From NCBI GenBank assembly GCA_964610385.1, contig CAZSXW010000003.1:1-64000 (forward strand): a stretch of 64,000 nucleotides of DNA, written 5' to 3'. The position numbers and the translations under genes are program-made. Of this stretch, positions 34,782-43,143 are shown piece by piece. Each line of letters begins with the position of its first letter. Positions within the stretch are counted from its first letter, which is position 1. The notes under the pieces were generated by a model. It did not search any database and was not told where the DNA came from. It worked only from the letters and a program-made list of their open reading frames with translations. This DNA is from CAZBSE01 sp964610385 (GTDB lineage: Bacteria; Actinomycetota; Humimicrobiia; Humimicrobiales; Humimicrobiaceae).

Positions 34782-34784
34782 TAT

Positions 34785-37127
34785 TCAATCATAAAGCATC
34801 TGGTAAAAGTAATAATTACCCATTACTATCTTTATATATTCTCTTGTTTGTTCGTAAGAAATACTTTCTATAAATTCATCGATATCCATGCTTCCCCGCT
34901 TTGATATCCATTCGCTCGTTTTCCCCGGACCACCGTTATAAGCTCCAAGACAGTAAAACAGGTTTTGGTCAAAGTTGTCCAGCTGCTGTCTTAAATAAAA
35001 AGTACCCATTTTAATATTTGTTTCTGGTTCTAAGAGCAATATGTCACTGTAATTCTGGATTCCCATCTGGGTGGCTATTCCTTTTCCTGTTGCGGGCATG
35101 ATCTGCATCAGTCCCTGTGCTCCGGCGTAGGAACCTGCAAGAGGCATAAAATGACTTTCCTGTCTTATAACTGCCAGGGTAAATAACGGGTCAAGAGCAT
35201 ATTGATTGCTGTAATCCTGTACAATTTCTTTATAACCATAAGGATAATAAAGATAGTATAGATAATCCATATGAGGCTTATCAAGTTCAGACTTCAATTT
35301 ATAAAAATTATTGTAAATGATTTTTATCGAACCCGCGTAATCTTTGGATTTTAAAAACAAAGTGGCGATCTTTAAAATCCCTGAAGGATCTTGTTCGATC
35401 TCGCTTTCTGCTGCTTCTATTTCTAGAGAGGCGCTGTTATAAAATTCCAGTTGGTAAAGTTCAATGGCTTTGTTTGTGTGGTTTATCTGTTCATCCTGGG
35501 GACTATTTTCCTGTTCTAAAAAATCATATATGTCCGGGATAGTGTCTGCGATCTGGGGATTTTCGGGATCCAGCCCGTTATCTATTTCTTTTATCTGTGT
35601 TTTTATATCCATTTCTGCCAGTAAGTCCCTTGATTTAAATGTGTAGTAGGAATATGAATTTAAATTTATGATTTCCAAGTACAAAGTCGCTGCTTTTTCG
35701 TTTTCTTCCAGTTTCTGAAGGCACTTGGCCTTCCAGAACAATCCCTTTTCTTCCAAACTGGTACCCTTATATGAAGAGGCATAGTTGGAAAAGGCGGTAC
35801 CTGCAGAATCAAAATCAGAGGACCTGTACTTTATCAAGCCGAACTCCCAGAGCGAATCGGGTACCTTGTCTCCGCTGGGGTAATCGCTGAGTACTTTTTG
35901 ATAGTAGCCGGCGGCTTTGTCGTAGCTTCCTTTTAAAGAGTAGATTCTACCGATCCTATAAAGTGCATCATCACTATAATTGCTGCTAGGGAAAATACTT
36001 AGAAGTTTTTGGTAATAAGAAATGGCTTCATCTGTAGAATCAAGGTTGGTAAGAGCCCTTCCTAAGAAAAAGAGACTGTCATCGGCTACCGGGCCGGATG
36101 CTGACTTTTCATAAGACTGGGTCAGGTAAGTTCTGGCCTGATCGTAGTTGCCGAGATTATAGTAGCACATCCCTTTTTTAAATAATACCTTGCTGTACAG
36201 GCTCTGAGATAAATCGTCTATATAGTTTCCTTCTAGTATTTTATTCAGTTCTTCCAGTGCGCTTTCATAATAATAGCTGCTGAAAAATATCTCGGCTCTA
36301 TTGTAGATCTGTCTGGCTGTAGGAGTAAAAGGTTCGATAATATCATATTCCGAAAGTCTGTTTAGACTTTCCCAAGCAATTTCAGAGTGCTCATCAAGGG
36401 GATAATCCAACCATATTTTTTTATAATTATCAAAGGATTGCTCTAATTTGTCGTTGTTCTCCTGGCTGGCAGCCAGTTGAAATAAACAGTATGATACATA
36501 TTCCGAATCGGGAAAGGCAGAAAGGAAGTCTTGATACTCTCCTTCAGCAGTCGCATAATCTTTTTTTAGATAAAAGAGATCGGCATATTCCAGGGTGGCT
36601 TTTTCTGACCAGACACTGTCAGGGTAATTTTCTATTAATTTTAAGTAATATTCTTCCGACTGTTCATATTTTCCCTGAAGCATAAGGCAATTTGCCAGGT
36701 AATAGAAAATATGATCCTGAAGTAAAAGATACCCGTATTTGATTTTATTAAAATAATATTCAGCAATGAGATAAGACTTTTGGTCAAAATATTTTACTGC
36801 TTCCTTGTAATATATCCGTAATTTGTTGATATCAGTACTGTCTATACCGATAGGGTCGATACCGATATCCTGGCTATCTAAATCATTTCTTGGGGTAATA
36901 GAAGCATCTTCTGATACTTTTGATTGCTCCTGGGTTTTATCGGCATTCTGGCTGCTTTCGTTGATAGACGATTCGGTTTCAGGTTCCCCGGTCCCGGTAT
37001 TTTCTTCATTTTTTAATTCAGATTCCTCAGTATTGATTTTACTGCATGACAGTATTGGTAAAATCATCGAGATGGTAAGTATTACAGATAGCAAGAAACC
37101 AATAATTTTTAAAATCTTACCGGTCAT
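34785..37127 (-). CDS. TPR-repeat lytic transglycosylase lipoprotein
   Basis: The 780-residue protein starts with a signal peptide and the lipobox ILSC (Cys about 28), then an acidic Ser/Glu-rich linker (30-95). About ten TPR or TPR-like repeats follow (about 105-500), for example YYLANCLMLQGKYEQSEEYY. The C-terminal SLT domain (about 640-780) has catalytic E657 in IRQESHF, then GLMQIMPATG and CLGAYNGGPG. It resembles Slt70-type enzymes that cut peptidoglycan, but is lipid-anchored. It converges on paaK copy 2 with a 3-base gap. Confidence 0.9.
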   Translation of the reverse strand: MTGKILKIIGFLLSVILTISMILPILSCSKINTEESELKNEENTGTGEPETESSINESSQNADKTQEQSKVSEDASITPRNDLDSQDIGIDPIGIDSTDINKLRIYYKEAVKYFDQKSYLIAEYYFNKIKYGYLLLQDHIFYYLANCLMLQGKYEQSEEYYLKLIENYPDSVWSEKATLEYADLFYLKKDYATAEGEYQDFLSAFPDSEYVSYCLFQLAASQENNDKLEQSFDNYKKIWLDYPLDEHSEIAWESLNRLSEYDIIEPFTPTARQIYNRAEIFFSSYYYESALEELNKILEGNYIDDLSQSLYSKVLFKKGMCYYNLGNYDQARTYLTQSYEKSASGPVADDSLFFLGRALTNLDSTDEAISYYQKLLSIFPSSNYSDDALYRIGRIYSLKGSYDKAAGYYQKVLSDYPSGDKVPDSLWEFGLIKYRSSDFDSAGTAFSNYASSYKGTSLEEKGLFWKAKCLQKLEENEKAATLYLEIINLNSYSYYTFKSRDLLAEMDIKTQIKEIDNGLDPENPQIADTIPDIYDFLEQENSPQDEQINHTNKAIELYQLEFYNSASLEIEAAESEIEQDPSGILKIATLFLKSKDYAGSIKIIYNNFYKLKSELDKPHMDYLYYLYYPYGYKEIVQDYSNQYALDPLFTLAVIRQESHFMPLAGSYAGAQGLMQIMPATGKGIATQMGIQNYSDILLLEPETNIKMGTFYLRQQLDNFDQNLFYCLGAYNGGPGKTSEWISKRGSMDIDEFIESISYEQTREYIKIVMGNYYFYQMLYD

Positions 37128-37299
37128 ATAGATGTTGGTCGTATTTAGAGACTAAGGAGATTTTACTCTACAATGATTTTATTGTAAATTGACACGGTGC
37201 TCATAATGACTCGTACTGTGCAGCTGAAAAGAGTATAATTATATACGTCAGAGACTTTAACACAGCCATAAGATTTATTATCCGATATTTTCCAGTAAA

Positions 37300-38145
37300 A
37301 TGTTTAGAAGAATCTTCAAAAGGAAAAGAAAAGTAGGTCTAGCGCTGAGCGGGGGGGCAGCAAGGGCTTTTTCTCATATTGGTGTTCTAAAAATACTTGA
37401 AGAACTGGGTGTAGATATAACAGCAGTATCGGGTACAAGCATGGGTTCTATAATCGGTGCTTTTTATTGTTCAGGGATAAAGCTGGAGGAAATAGAAGCC
37501 TATGTCCGGTCAATGGACTGGAAAAGTTTTTTACTTTTTTCCAACCTGTCAATGTCAAAGACAGGAATTGTAAATTGGCGGAAACTCGAGGGAGAGCTGA
37601 AGAAATTTTTAGGCGATAAGACTTTTAGCGACTGCCATATAAGGCTATGCTGTGTCGCGGTAAACATGATCACAGGAAAAAAAGTGATACTGTCTAAAGG
37701 CAGGCTGCTTGATGCAGTCAAAGCTTCCATCGCTATTCCAGGTTTTTTCTCGCCGGTATGTATGGGAGATTATATTCTTATTGATGGCGGTGTAGTAGAA
37801 CCCCTGCCAACTGATTCTTTAAAGAAGATGGGAGTAGATTTCATCATAGCCTCATCCGTAAACAATGACAATGCCAGAGATAAGCTGCTGGACTTAAAAA
37901 ACGGTAAATCGCAAGGAAGACAAAATAAAAATAGATTAACAATTCGCAATGTTCTTGATATAAGTCTCTGCATAATGGAACGCGAGATAACCAAACATTA
38001 TCTCGATATTGCGGATATAGTCATAGAGCCTAAAGTAGGAGACTTTGGATTTTTTGATCTGACCCGTGGAGGTGCGATCATTCGTAGAGGAGTCGAAGCG
38101 GCCAGAATTAAGGTCCCAGAGATCAAAAGAAAATTAAGTCTATAA
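37300..38145 (+). CDS. Patatin-like phospholipase family protein
   Basis: The 281-residue protein has the patatin fold: glycine-rich oxyanion loop ALSGGAARAFSHIGVL, nucleophile S47 in GTSMG and D162 in IDGGVVEPLP, a Ser-Asp dyad. It resembles the bacterial RssA/YlbK group of lipid acyl hydrolases. There is no signal peptide, so it is probably cytoplasmic or peripheral. The start ATG has little ribosome-binding sequence. It is divergent from the transglycosylase gene, across 172 bases. Confidence 0.9.
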   Translation: MFRRIFKRKRKVGLALSGGAARAFSHIGVLKILEELGVDITAVSGTSMGSIIGAFYCSGIKLEEIEAYVRSMDWKSFLLFSNLSMSKTGIVNWRKLEGELKKFLGDKTFSDCHIRLCCVAVNMITGKKVILSKGRLLDAVKASIAIPGFFSPVCMGDYILIDGGVVEPLPTDSLKKMGVDFIIASSVNNDNARDKLLDLKNGKSQGRQNKNRLTIRNVLDISLCIMEREITKHYLDIADIVIEPKVGDFGFFDLTRGGAIIRRGVEAARIKVPEIKRKLSL

Positions 38146-38156
38146 CAGATAAAATC

Positions 38157-38181
38157 AAGACTCTTTGGTATCAGAGTTTTT
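38157..38181 (+). terminator. Terminator after the patatin-like gene
   Basis: AAGACTCT (38157-38164) pairs with AGAGTTTT (38173-38180) over an 8-base loop, eight pairs with one G-T, and the 3' arm runs into a T run. It lies 11 bases after the gene's stop and ahead of the convergent GH1 gene. A second hairpin, TCCAGA/TCTGGA at 38200-38216, overlaps the GH1 stop and may serve the other strand. Confidence 0.55.
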
Positions 38182-38206
38182 CAAACAAGCTGGAAAAGGT
38201 CCAGAG

Positions 38207-39457
38207 CTATTCTGGAGCTTTATATTTGACCAATTTATGGAGTTTTAAAATCTTGTGATAATATTCACCCGACTGTTTTATCTCCCTTTTCAAATCAGAG
38301 GAATTAAAATCTACCGAGACGAGTCCGAATCTTCTTGACGGGCCGTAAGATAGCTCATAATTATCAAAAGTAGACCAGTGAAAGTATCCTGCGACATCGA
38401 TACCCTCCTGGTCAATAGCTTTTTTTATATAAAATAAGTGGTCATAAATATTTTCTATTCTTATTCTATCATTGTTGGTACAGATACCATTTTCCGTGAT
38501 GATTATAGGTTTTTTATACTTTTTATAAAATCTCTTGATCAGAAGATAAATACCTTCAGGATAATTCTCCCACATATCGTCATGTTTTAAGCCTAACTTA
38601 TCCAGGATTTTCCTGCCCTTTTCTTCATACGCAGTGACCAGAAATCTTGAAATAAGTATCCTTCCATAATAACTAAAACCTATATAATCCACTTTTCCAT
38701 CCAGGGTAAACATCTCATGTACATGCTCAAACATATAATAATCCAGAAACCATTTTAAAAATTTTTGCCATATGGACTTTTCCCTTAAGGTTTGGGTAAA
38801 CATGCAGGCGTGTGAAATACCAACTTTTATATGCGGGTAATGTTCTTTGATATAGTCATATGCTATTCCATGCGCTGTTTTCATATTGGCCAGCACTTTT
38901 CTTCTTAAATACGGGTTAAACCTTCTGGGGGGAAATTCCTTCATTATATAGGCCATGATGGCGTATCCATTTGGCTCGTTAAAGGTATTGATATAATCGA
39001 TATAATCAGAATACGCTTCTAATACTTTTTTTAGGTAATCAAAATAAATTTCGGGGGATCTTTTATTGGTCCAGCCGCCTTTTTCTGTCAGCCATAACGG
39101 ATTTGAGAAATGATTTAGTACAAGCATGGTCTTTTTATCATTTGCTCTTAAGGTCTTAAATATCTCCATATAATGCGATACAGCTTTATGGTCCAGAGGA
39201 CCGAAGGCATTTTTTTGTAATCTTGACCAGTCCATGCTGAACCTGTAAGCATTACCCAGATATAATATGTACTTAAGATCCCGCTTAAACTTATTGTAAT
39301 GGTCGATGGCTTTATCCAGTTTGGTACCATCCGTACCGATAAAGTCTTTCCATTCCGTATTACCGGCTCCTTCTATCTGAAAGGCTGATGTAGCCGTTCC
39401 GAAGATGAAGTCTTTTGGGAAATCTAATGTAATTTCTGTAGAGTTCTTATTGTTCAA
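38207..39457 (-). CDS. Glycoside hydrolase family 1 (beta-glucosidase-like)
   Basis: The 416-residue protein is a complete GH1 enzyme: FIFGTATSAFQIEG at the start, acid/base E161 in TFNEPNG, nucleophile E322 in IITENG and the substrate-binding GYFHWSTFDNYEL. It hydrolyses beta-linked sugars with retention. No signal peptide is present, so it is cytoplasmic. It overlaps the end of nadC by 4 bases and is the last gene of the nadABC operon, an unexpected partner. It is slightly short for GH1 (usually 440-480). Confidence 0.92.
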   Translation of the reverse strand: MNNKNSTEITLDFPKDFIFGTATSAFQIEGAGNTEWKDFIGTDGTKLDKAIDHYNKFKRDLKYILYLGNAYRFSMDWSRLQKNAFGPLDHKAVSHYMEIFKTLRANDKKTMLVLNHFSNPLWLTEKGGWTNKRSPEIYFDYLKKVLEAYSDYIDYINTFNEPNGYAIMAYIMKEFPPRRFNPYLRRKVLANMKTAHGIAYDYIKEHYPHIKVGISHACMFTQTLREKSIWQKFLKWFLDYYMFEHVHEMFTLDGKVDYIGFSYYGRILISRFLVTAYEEKGRKILDKLGLKHDDMWENYPEGIYLLIKRFYKKYKKPIIITENGICTNNDRIRIENIYDHLFYIKKAIDQEGIDVAGYFHWSTFDNYELSYGPSRRFGLVSVDFNSSDLKREIKQSGEYYHKILKLHKLVKYKAPE

Positions 39458-40326
39458 ATTTCCCTTTCAAATTCCAGTGAAAAATCAATGGCCGGTGCAG
39501 AATGAGTTATAAGCCCTACCGATATCATATCGACACCTGTTTTACATATCTCTTCGAGATTTTCCAGATTAACTTTTCCAGAAGCTTCGATAAGACAGGA
39601 TCTTCGGCTTTTTTCTCTTATTATGCTTACTGCCTTTTTCATATTGACGGTATCCATATTATCAAGCATTATAATGTCTGCCCCGCCGGTTATTGCTTCG
39701 TCAAGCTGCTTGAGGTCTTTGATTTCCACTTCAATTTTTAAACCGCCGGGTATCCTTGTTTTTATTTTTTTTAGGGCGCTGGCGACTCCGCCGGCTGCAG
39801 CTATATGATTGTCTTTGATGATTATCCCGTCGAAAAGGCCGAATCTGTGATTGAAACCGCCACCGCAGGTCACTGCATATTTTTCAATTTTTCTAAGGAT
39901 CGGTTTTGTTTTTCTGGTATCAAAGATTTTGACTTTAAAAGATCTGGCGATTTCAACAAACCTGCTTGTAAGGGTAGCAATGCCAGACATATGCTGTATA
40001 AAATTTAGGCAGGTCCTTTCAGCCTTTAATATTGATAGGGTTGGTCCTGAAATCTCACAGATCTTATCCATATATTTAAGGCTGTCACTGTCGATTCTTA
40101 GTTTTACCATGTTTATGCTGCTGTCTATTTCTTCCAGTACGAAAACTGCTATATCAAGGCCGCTGAGCACTGCACCGCCTGTTTCTTTGCATATGATATG
40201 AGAAGATATTCTATCGTCCGGCGGAATAAGGTTATCGGAGGTCAGATCACCGGAATTGTCCAGATCTTCTATGACAGCTTTTTTTATAATATCTATGACT
40301 TCCTTTTTTAAGAGTTTATTTACCAT
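39454..40326 (-). CDS. nadC: Nicotinate-nucleotide diphosphorylase (carboxylating)
   Basis: The 290-residue quinolinate phosphoribosyltransferase makes nicotinate mononucleotide. Marks are AVIEDLDNSGDLTSDNLIP, ERTCLNFIQHMSGIATLT, FDTRKTKPILRKIEKYAV and EVEIKDLKQLDEAITGGADI with MLDNM. It is 11 bases downstream of nadB and overlaps the GH1 gene by 4 bases. Confidence 0.96.
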   Translation of the reverse strand: MVNKLLKKEVIDIIKKAVIEDLDNSGDLTSDNLIPPDDRISSHIICKETGGAVLSGLDIAVFVLEEIDSSINMVKLRIDSDSLKYMDKICEISGPTLSILKAERTCLNFIQHMSGIATLTSRFVEIARSFKVKIFDTRKTKPILRKIEKYAVTCGGGFNHRFGLFDGIIIKDNHIAAAGGVASALKKIKTRIPGGLKIEVEIKDLKQLDEAITGGADIIMLDNMDTVNMKKAVSIIREKSRRSCLIEASGKVNLENLEEICKTGVDMISVGLITHSAPAIDFSLEFEREI

Positions 40327-40337
40327 TTTTATTGGTA

Positions 40338-42002
40338 CTAAGAATTAACATCCTTAAAATATACTTTATCCTGTTTCAGTATTATATGTTTTTTCCAATT
40401 TTTGTCATCTTTATCCGGAAAGTCGTTTCTCTGATGCGTTCCCCTGCTTTCTTCTCTAATACTTGCGGCCTTTATTATAAGGCCGGCTACGGCAAGCATA
40501 TTGGCGAACTCCAGCAAGTCCTTATCGGTTGTATTGTAAATATAATCACTACCCGTAAGCAGGTCGACAAATTCTTTTGCTTTTTTTAAACTCCCTGCAT
40601 CTCTCAGAATACCTACTTTTCTGGTCATAATATCTCTGAAGTCAGAGATCTGCTTTAAGATTTTTTGCTTTTTAGGGACGGACTCTCTTATTTTACTATT
40701 TTTTGCTGCAGTTTCCCTTAAGAGACTATTTATCAACCGGATGGTATTGTTTTCTGTGCTTTTATTTTTTTGTTTCAGCTTCTTTTCTATATCTCTGTAG
40801 ATCTTCCACCCATAAACAAGGCCTTCAATAAGAGAGTTGCTTGCCAGCCTGTTTGCTCCATGCGCGCCGGTTGAAGCAGCTTCGCCGCAGCAGTACAGGC
40901 CCTTTATGATTGTCTTTCCATTATAATCTGTCTTGATCCCGCCGTTTAAATAATGCTGGGCCGGCGATACTTTGATCAGGTCTTTTTTAAGATCGAGGCC
41001 GCTTTCCTTTAGTTTTGAGATTATATTGGGGAAACGTATTTTAAGATGACTTTCAGGAATATGTCTGGCGTCCAGATAAACATAGTCGCAGTCTCTCTTG
41101 TCCATTACTCTTACCATTTCCTTGACTACTATATCTCTCGGAGCAAGTTCCGCCTTGGGATGTTTTCCTACCATAAACCTGTTTCCATGGCAGTCTTTAA
41201 GATAGGCGCCTTCACCTCTTAAGGCCTCACTTATAAGAAATAATCCCGATTCTTTTGTCTTGAATACTGTGGGATGAAATTGAATAAACTCTATATCGCT
41301 GACAGCGGCCCCCGCCCTGTATGCCATAGCGATTCCATCTCCAGTCGATATGGGAGGATTGGTGGAAACATGATATATGCGCCCGATTCCACCGCTGGCG
41401 ATCACGATATTTGCAGAAGGGTGTATTTCAAGAGCACCGGTATTTATATCCATCCCTGAGATCCCTATGCATCTGTTTTCACTTACCAGTATATCCAGCA
41501 CAAAATACTCCGGGAGGAAATTTATATATTTTTGGCTTTTGGAGTAAGAGACCAGCTTTTTTTCCAGTTCCTCTCCTGTAGCATCTCCTCCGGCATGAAG
41601 GATTCTAGGATAGCTATGTCCTCCTTCTGTGGTAAGGCTTATCTCCCCTTCGGATATGTCGAAATTGGTGCCTATTTCTATCAAGTCTTCTATCATCTTG
41701 GGTGCGTTCTTTACCAGTATTTCCACTGCTTTCTTATCACAGAGACCCTGCCCGGCCACAATGGTATCTTCATAATGTTTTTTCCAGAAATCAGGCTTCT
41801 TTATGGCCGCAGCAATACCGCCCTGGGCATACCATGTCGTTGAATCGGCAAGAGAACTTTTAGTGATAACTTTAATATTGTTATTTTGGGCCAGCCTCAT
41901 GGCAGTAGAAAGACCTGCTATTCCGCTGCCGATGATTATACAATCGCAGTATTTATGGATTTTTTTAAAAAATGGTAGACTTATTAGATATCTTGGTAAC
42001 AT
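40338..42002 (-). CDS. nadB: L-aspartate oxidase
   Basis: The 554-residue flavoenzyme oxidises aspartate to iminoaspartate for quinolinate synthesis. It has the FAD motif CIIIGSGIAGLSTAMRLA, WYAQGGIAAAI, EFIQFHPTVF, the catalytic-site region ALRGEGAYL and GANRLASNSLIEGLVYG. In an anaerobe the electron acceptor would be fumarate rather than oxygen. It starts 3 bases after nadA, which suggests coupling. The C-terminal domain ends slightly irregularly but is complete. Confidence 0.96.
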   Translation of the reverse strand: MLPRYLISLPFFKKIHKYCDCIIIGSGIAGLSTAMRLAQNNNIKVITKSSLADSTTWYAQGGIAAAIKKPDFWKKHYEDTIVAGQGLCDKKAVEILVKNAPKMIEDLIEIGTNFDISEGEISLTTEGGHSYPRILHAGGDATGEELEKKLVSYSKSQKYINFLPEYFVLDILVSENRCIGISGMDINTGALEIHPSANIVIASGGIGRIYHVSTNPPISTGDGIAMAYRAGAAVSDIEFIQFHPTVFKTKESGLFLISEALRGEGAYLKDCHGNRFMVGKHPKAELAPRDIVVKEMVRVMDKRDCDYVYLDARHIPESHLKIRFPNIISKLKESGLDLKKDLIKVSPAQHYLNGGIKTDYNGKTIIKGLYCCGEAASTGAHGANRLASNSLIEGLVYGWKIYRDIEKKLKQKNKSTENNTIRLINSLLRETAAKNSKIRESVPKKQKILKQISDFRDIMTRKVGILRDAGSLKKAKEFVDLLTGSDYIYNTTDKDLLEFANMLAVAGLIIKAASIREESRGTHQRNDFPDKDDKNWKKHIILKQDKVYFKDVNS

Positions 42003-42005
42003 AAT

Positions 42006-42920
42006 TTATTTAATGGCTATCATCCTGGCAATAGCCGATCTGGCTTTCCGGATAATCTCTTCCGTGATCTTTATTTCAAATCTCTCCTCTTCAAGTGACC
42101 ATAGTATTTTTTCCAGGTTTGTGAGTTTCATATTCGGGCATATAGCTTTACTGGTCGCAGGGAAAAAGGTTTTATCAGGATTTTCTTTTTTTAACCTGTG
42201 TATGATTCCTATCTCTGTACCAATGATAAATTTATTTTTCCTGCTGTTTTTTACATATTTTATCATTCCTCCGGTGGAAGCTACTTTGTCTGCAATACTT
42301 ATTACTTCCGGAGTGCATTCCGGGTGTACTATAACCGCAGCATCCAGATTTTCCTTTTTAAGCTGTATGATATCCTTTACATTAATCATAATATGTGTAG
42401 GGCAATAACCATTCCATAGTATTAATTTTCTGCCGGTCTGTTTCTGGACGTAGTCCCCCAGATATTTGTCCGGTATGAATATTATTTTTTTACTTGCGGG
42501 GATAGATTTTACTACATTTACTGCATTTGATGATGTGCAGCATATGTCGCTCTCAGCCTTTACTTCTGCAGTGGAGTTTACATAGCATACTACCAGTGCA
42601 CCGGGGTTTTTGCCTTTTAACTTTTTAAGCTGTGATGCATCTATCATATCAGCCATGGGACAGCCGCTGTGTTTATCGGGAAGCAGCACTTTTCTATCGG
42701 GAGATATTATTTTAGCAGTTTCGGCCATAAAGTGTACCCCGCAGAATATTATGACCTTGTGGTTGGTCTTTGATGCTTTTATGCTTAACTGCAGGGAGTC
42801 ACCCAGAAAATCTGCAATATCCTGCACTTCGCCTATCTGATAATTATGGGCTAATATGACAGCGTCTTTTTCTTTTTTTAGTTTTACTATCCTGTCTATA
42901 AGGTCTAAATTTGAATTCAT
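42006..42920 (-). CDS. nadA: Quinolinate synthase A
   Basis: The 304-residue [4Fe-4S] enzyme condenses iminoaspartate with dihydroxyacetone phosphate to quinolinate. The three cluster cysteines are likely those in ICCTSSNAV, NGYCPTH and ICPNMKLTN. Other marks are AHNYQIGEVQDIADFLGDS and CGVHFMAETAKI. It is the first gene of a nadA-nadB-nadC-GH1 minus-strand operon. The 223-base AT-rich gap to the divergent topoisomerase should hold its promoter, but none is clear. Confidence 0.97.
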   Translation of the reverse strand: MNSNLDLIDRIVKLKKEKDAVILAHNYQIGEVQDIADFLGDSLQLSIKASKTNHKVIIFCGVHFMAETAKIISPDRKVLLPDKHSGCPMADMIDASQLKKLKGKNPGALVVCYVNSTAEVKAESDICCTSSNAVNVVKSIPASKKIIFIPDKYLGDYVQKQTGRKLILWNGYCPTHIMINVKDIIQLKKENLDAAVIVHPECTPEVISIADKVASTGGMIKYVKNSRKNKFIIGTEIGIIHRLKKENPDKTFFPATSKAICPNMKLTNLEKILWSLEEERFEIKITEEIIRKARSAIARMIAIK

Positions 42921-43143
42921 TTCTTATCTTTTTGTAGCTGAGATATGTTTTTGTTATTTTAAAACAACATTAATAAAATTGAAATAAGTACTTAAATATC
43001 ACGAAATGTGAGAGAAGACAGGATCATGATTATTTTTTCAATTTTAAAGATTTATTTATTTCTGTTTTAATGTTATTATTTCAAATTCTGATAAAATAAA
43101 TTAAGATTTACAAAAATTTTTATAATCCTGCGGGAGTATTTTT

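Noticed and set aside
37189..37239. TTGACA at 37189 and TATAAT at 37234 before the patatin-like gene
   Set aside because: The spacing (39 bases) is far too long for one promoter, and no partner box at 16-18 bases was found for either.
41803..42408. 201-residue plus-strand frame across the nadB/nadA junction
   Set aside because: It is the reverse shadow of two well-supported genes; the hydrophobic composition comes from antisense codons.
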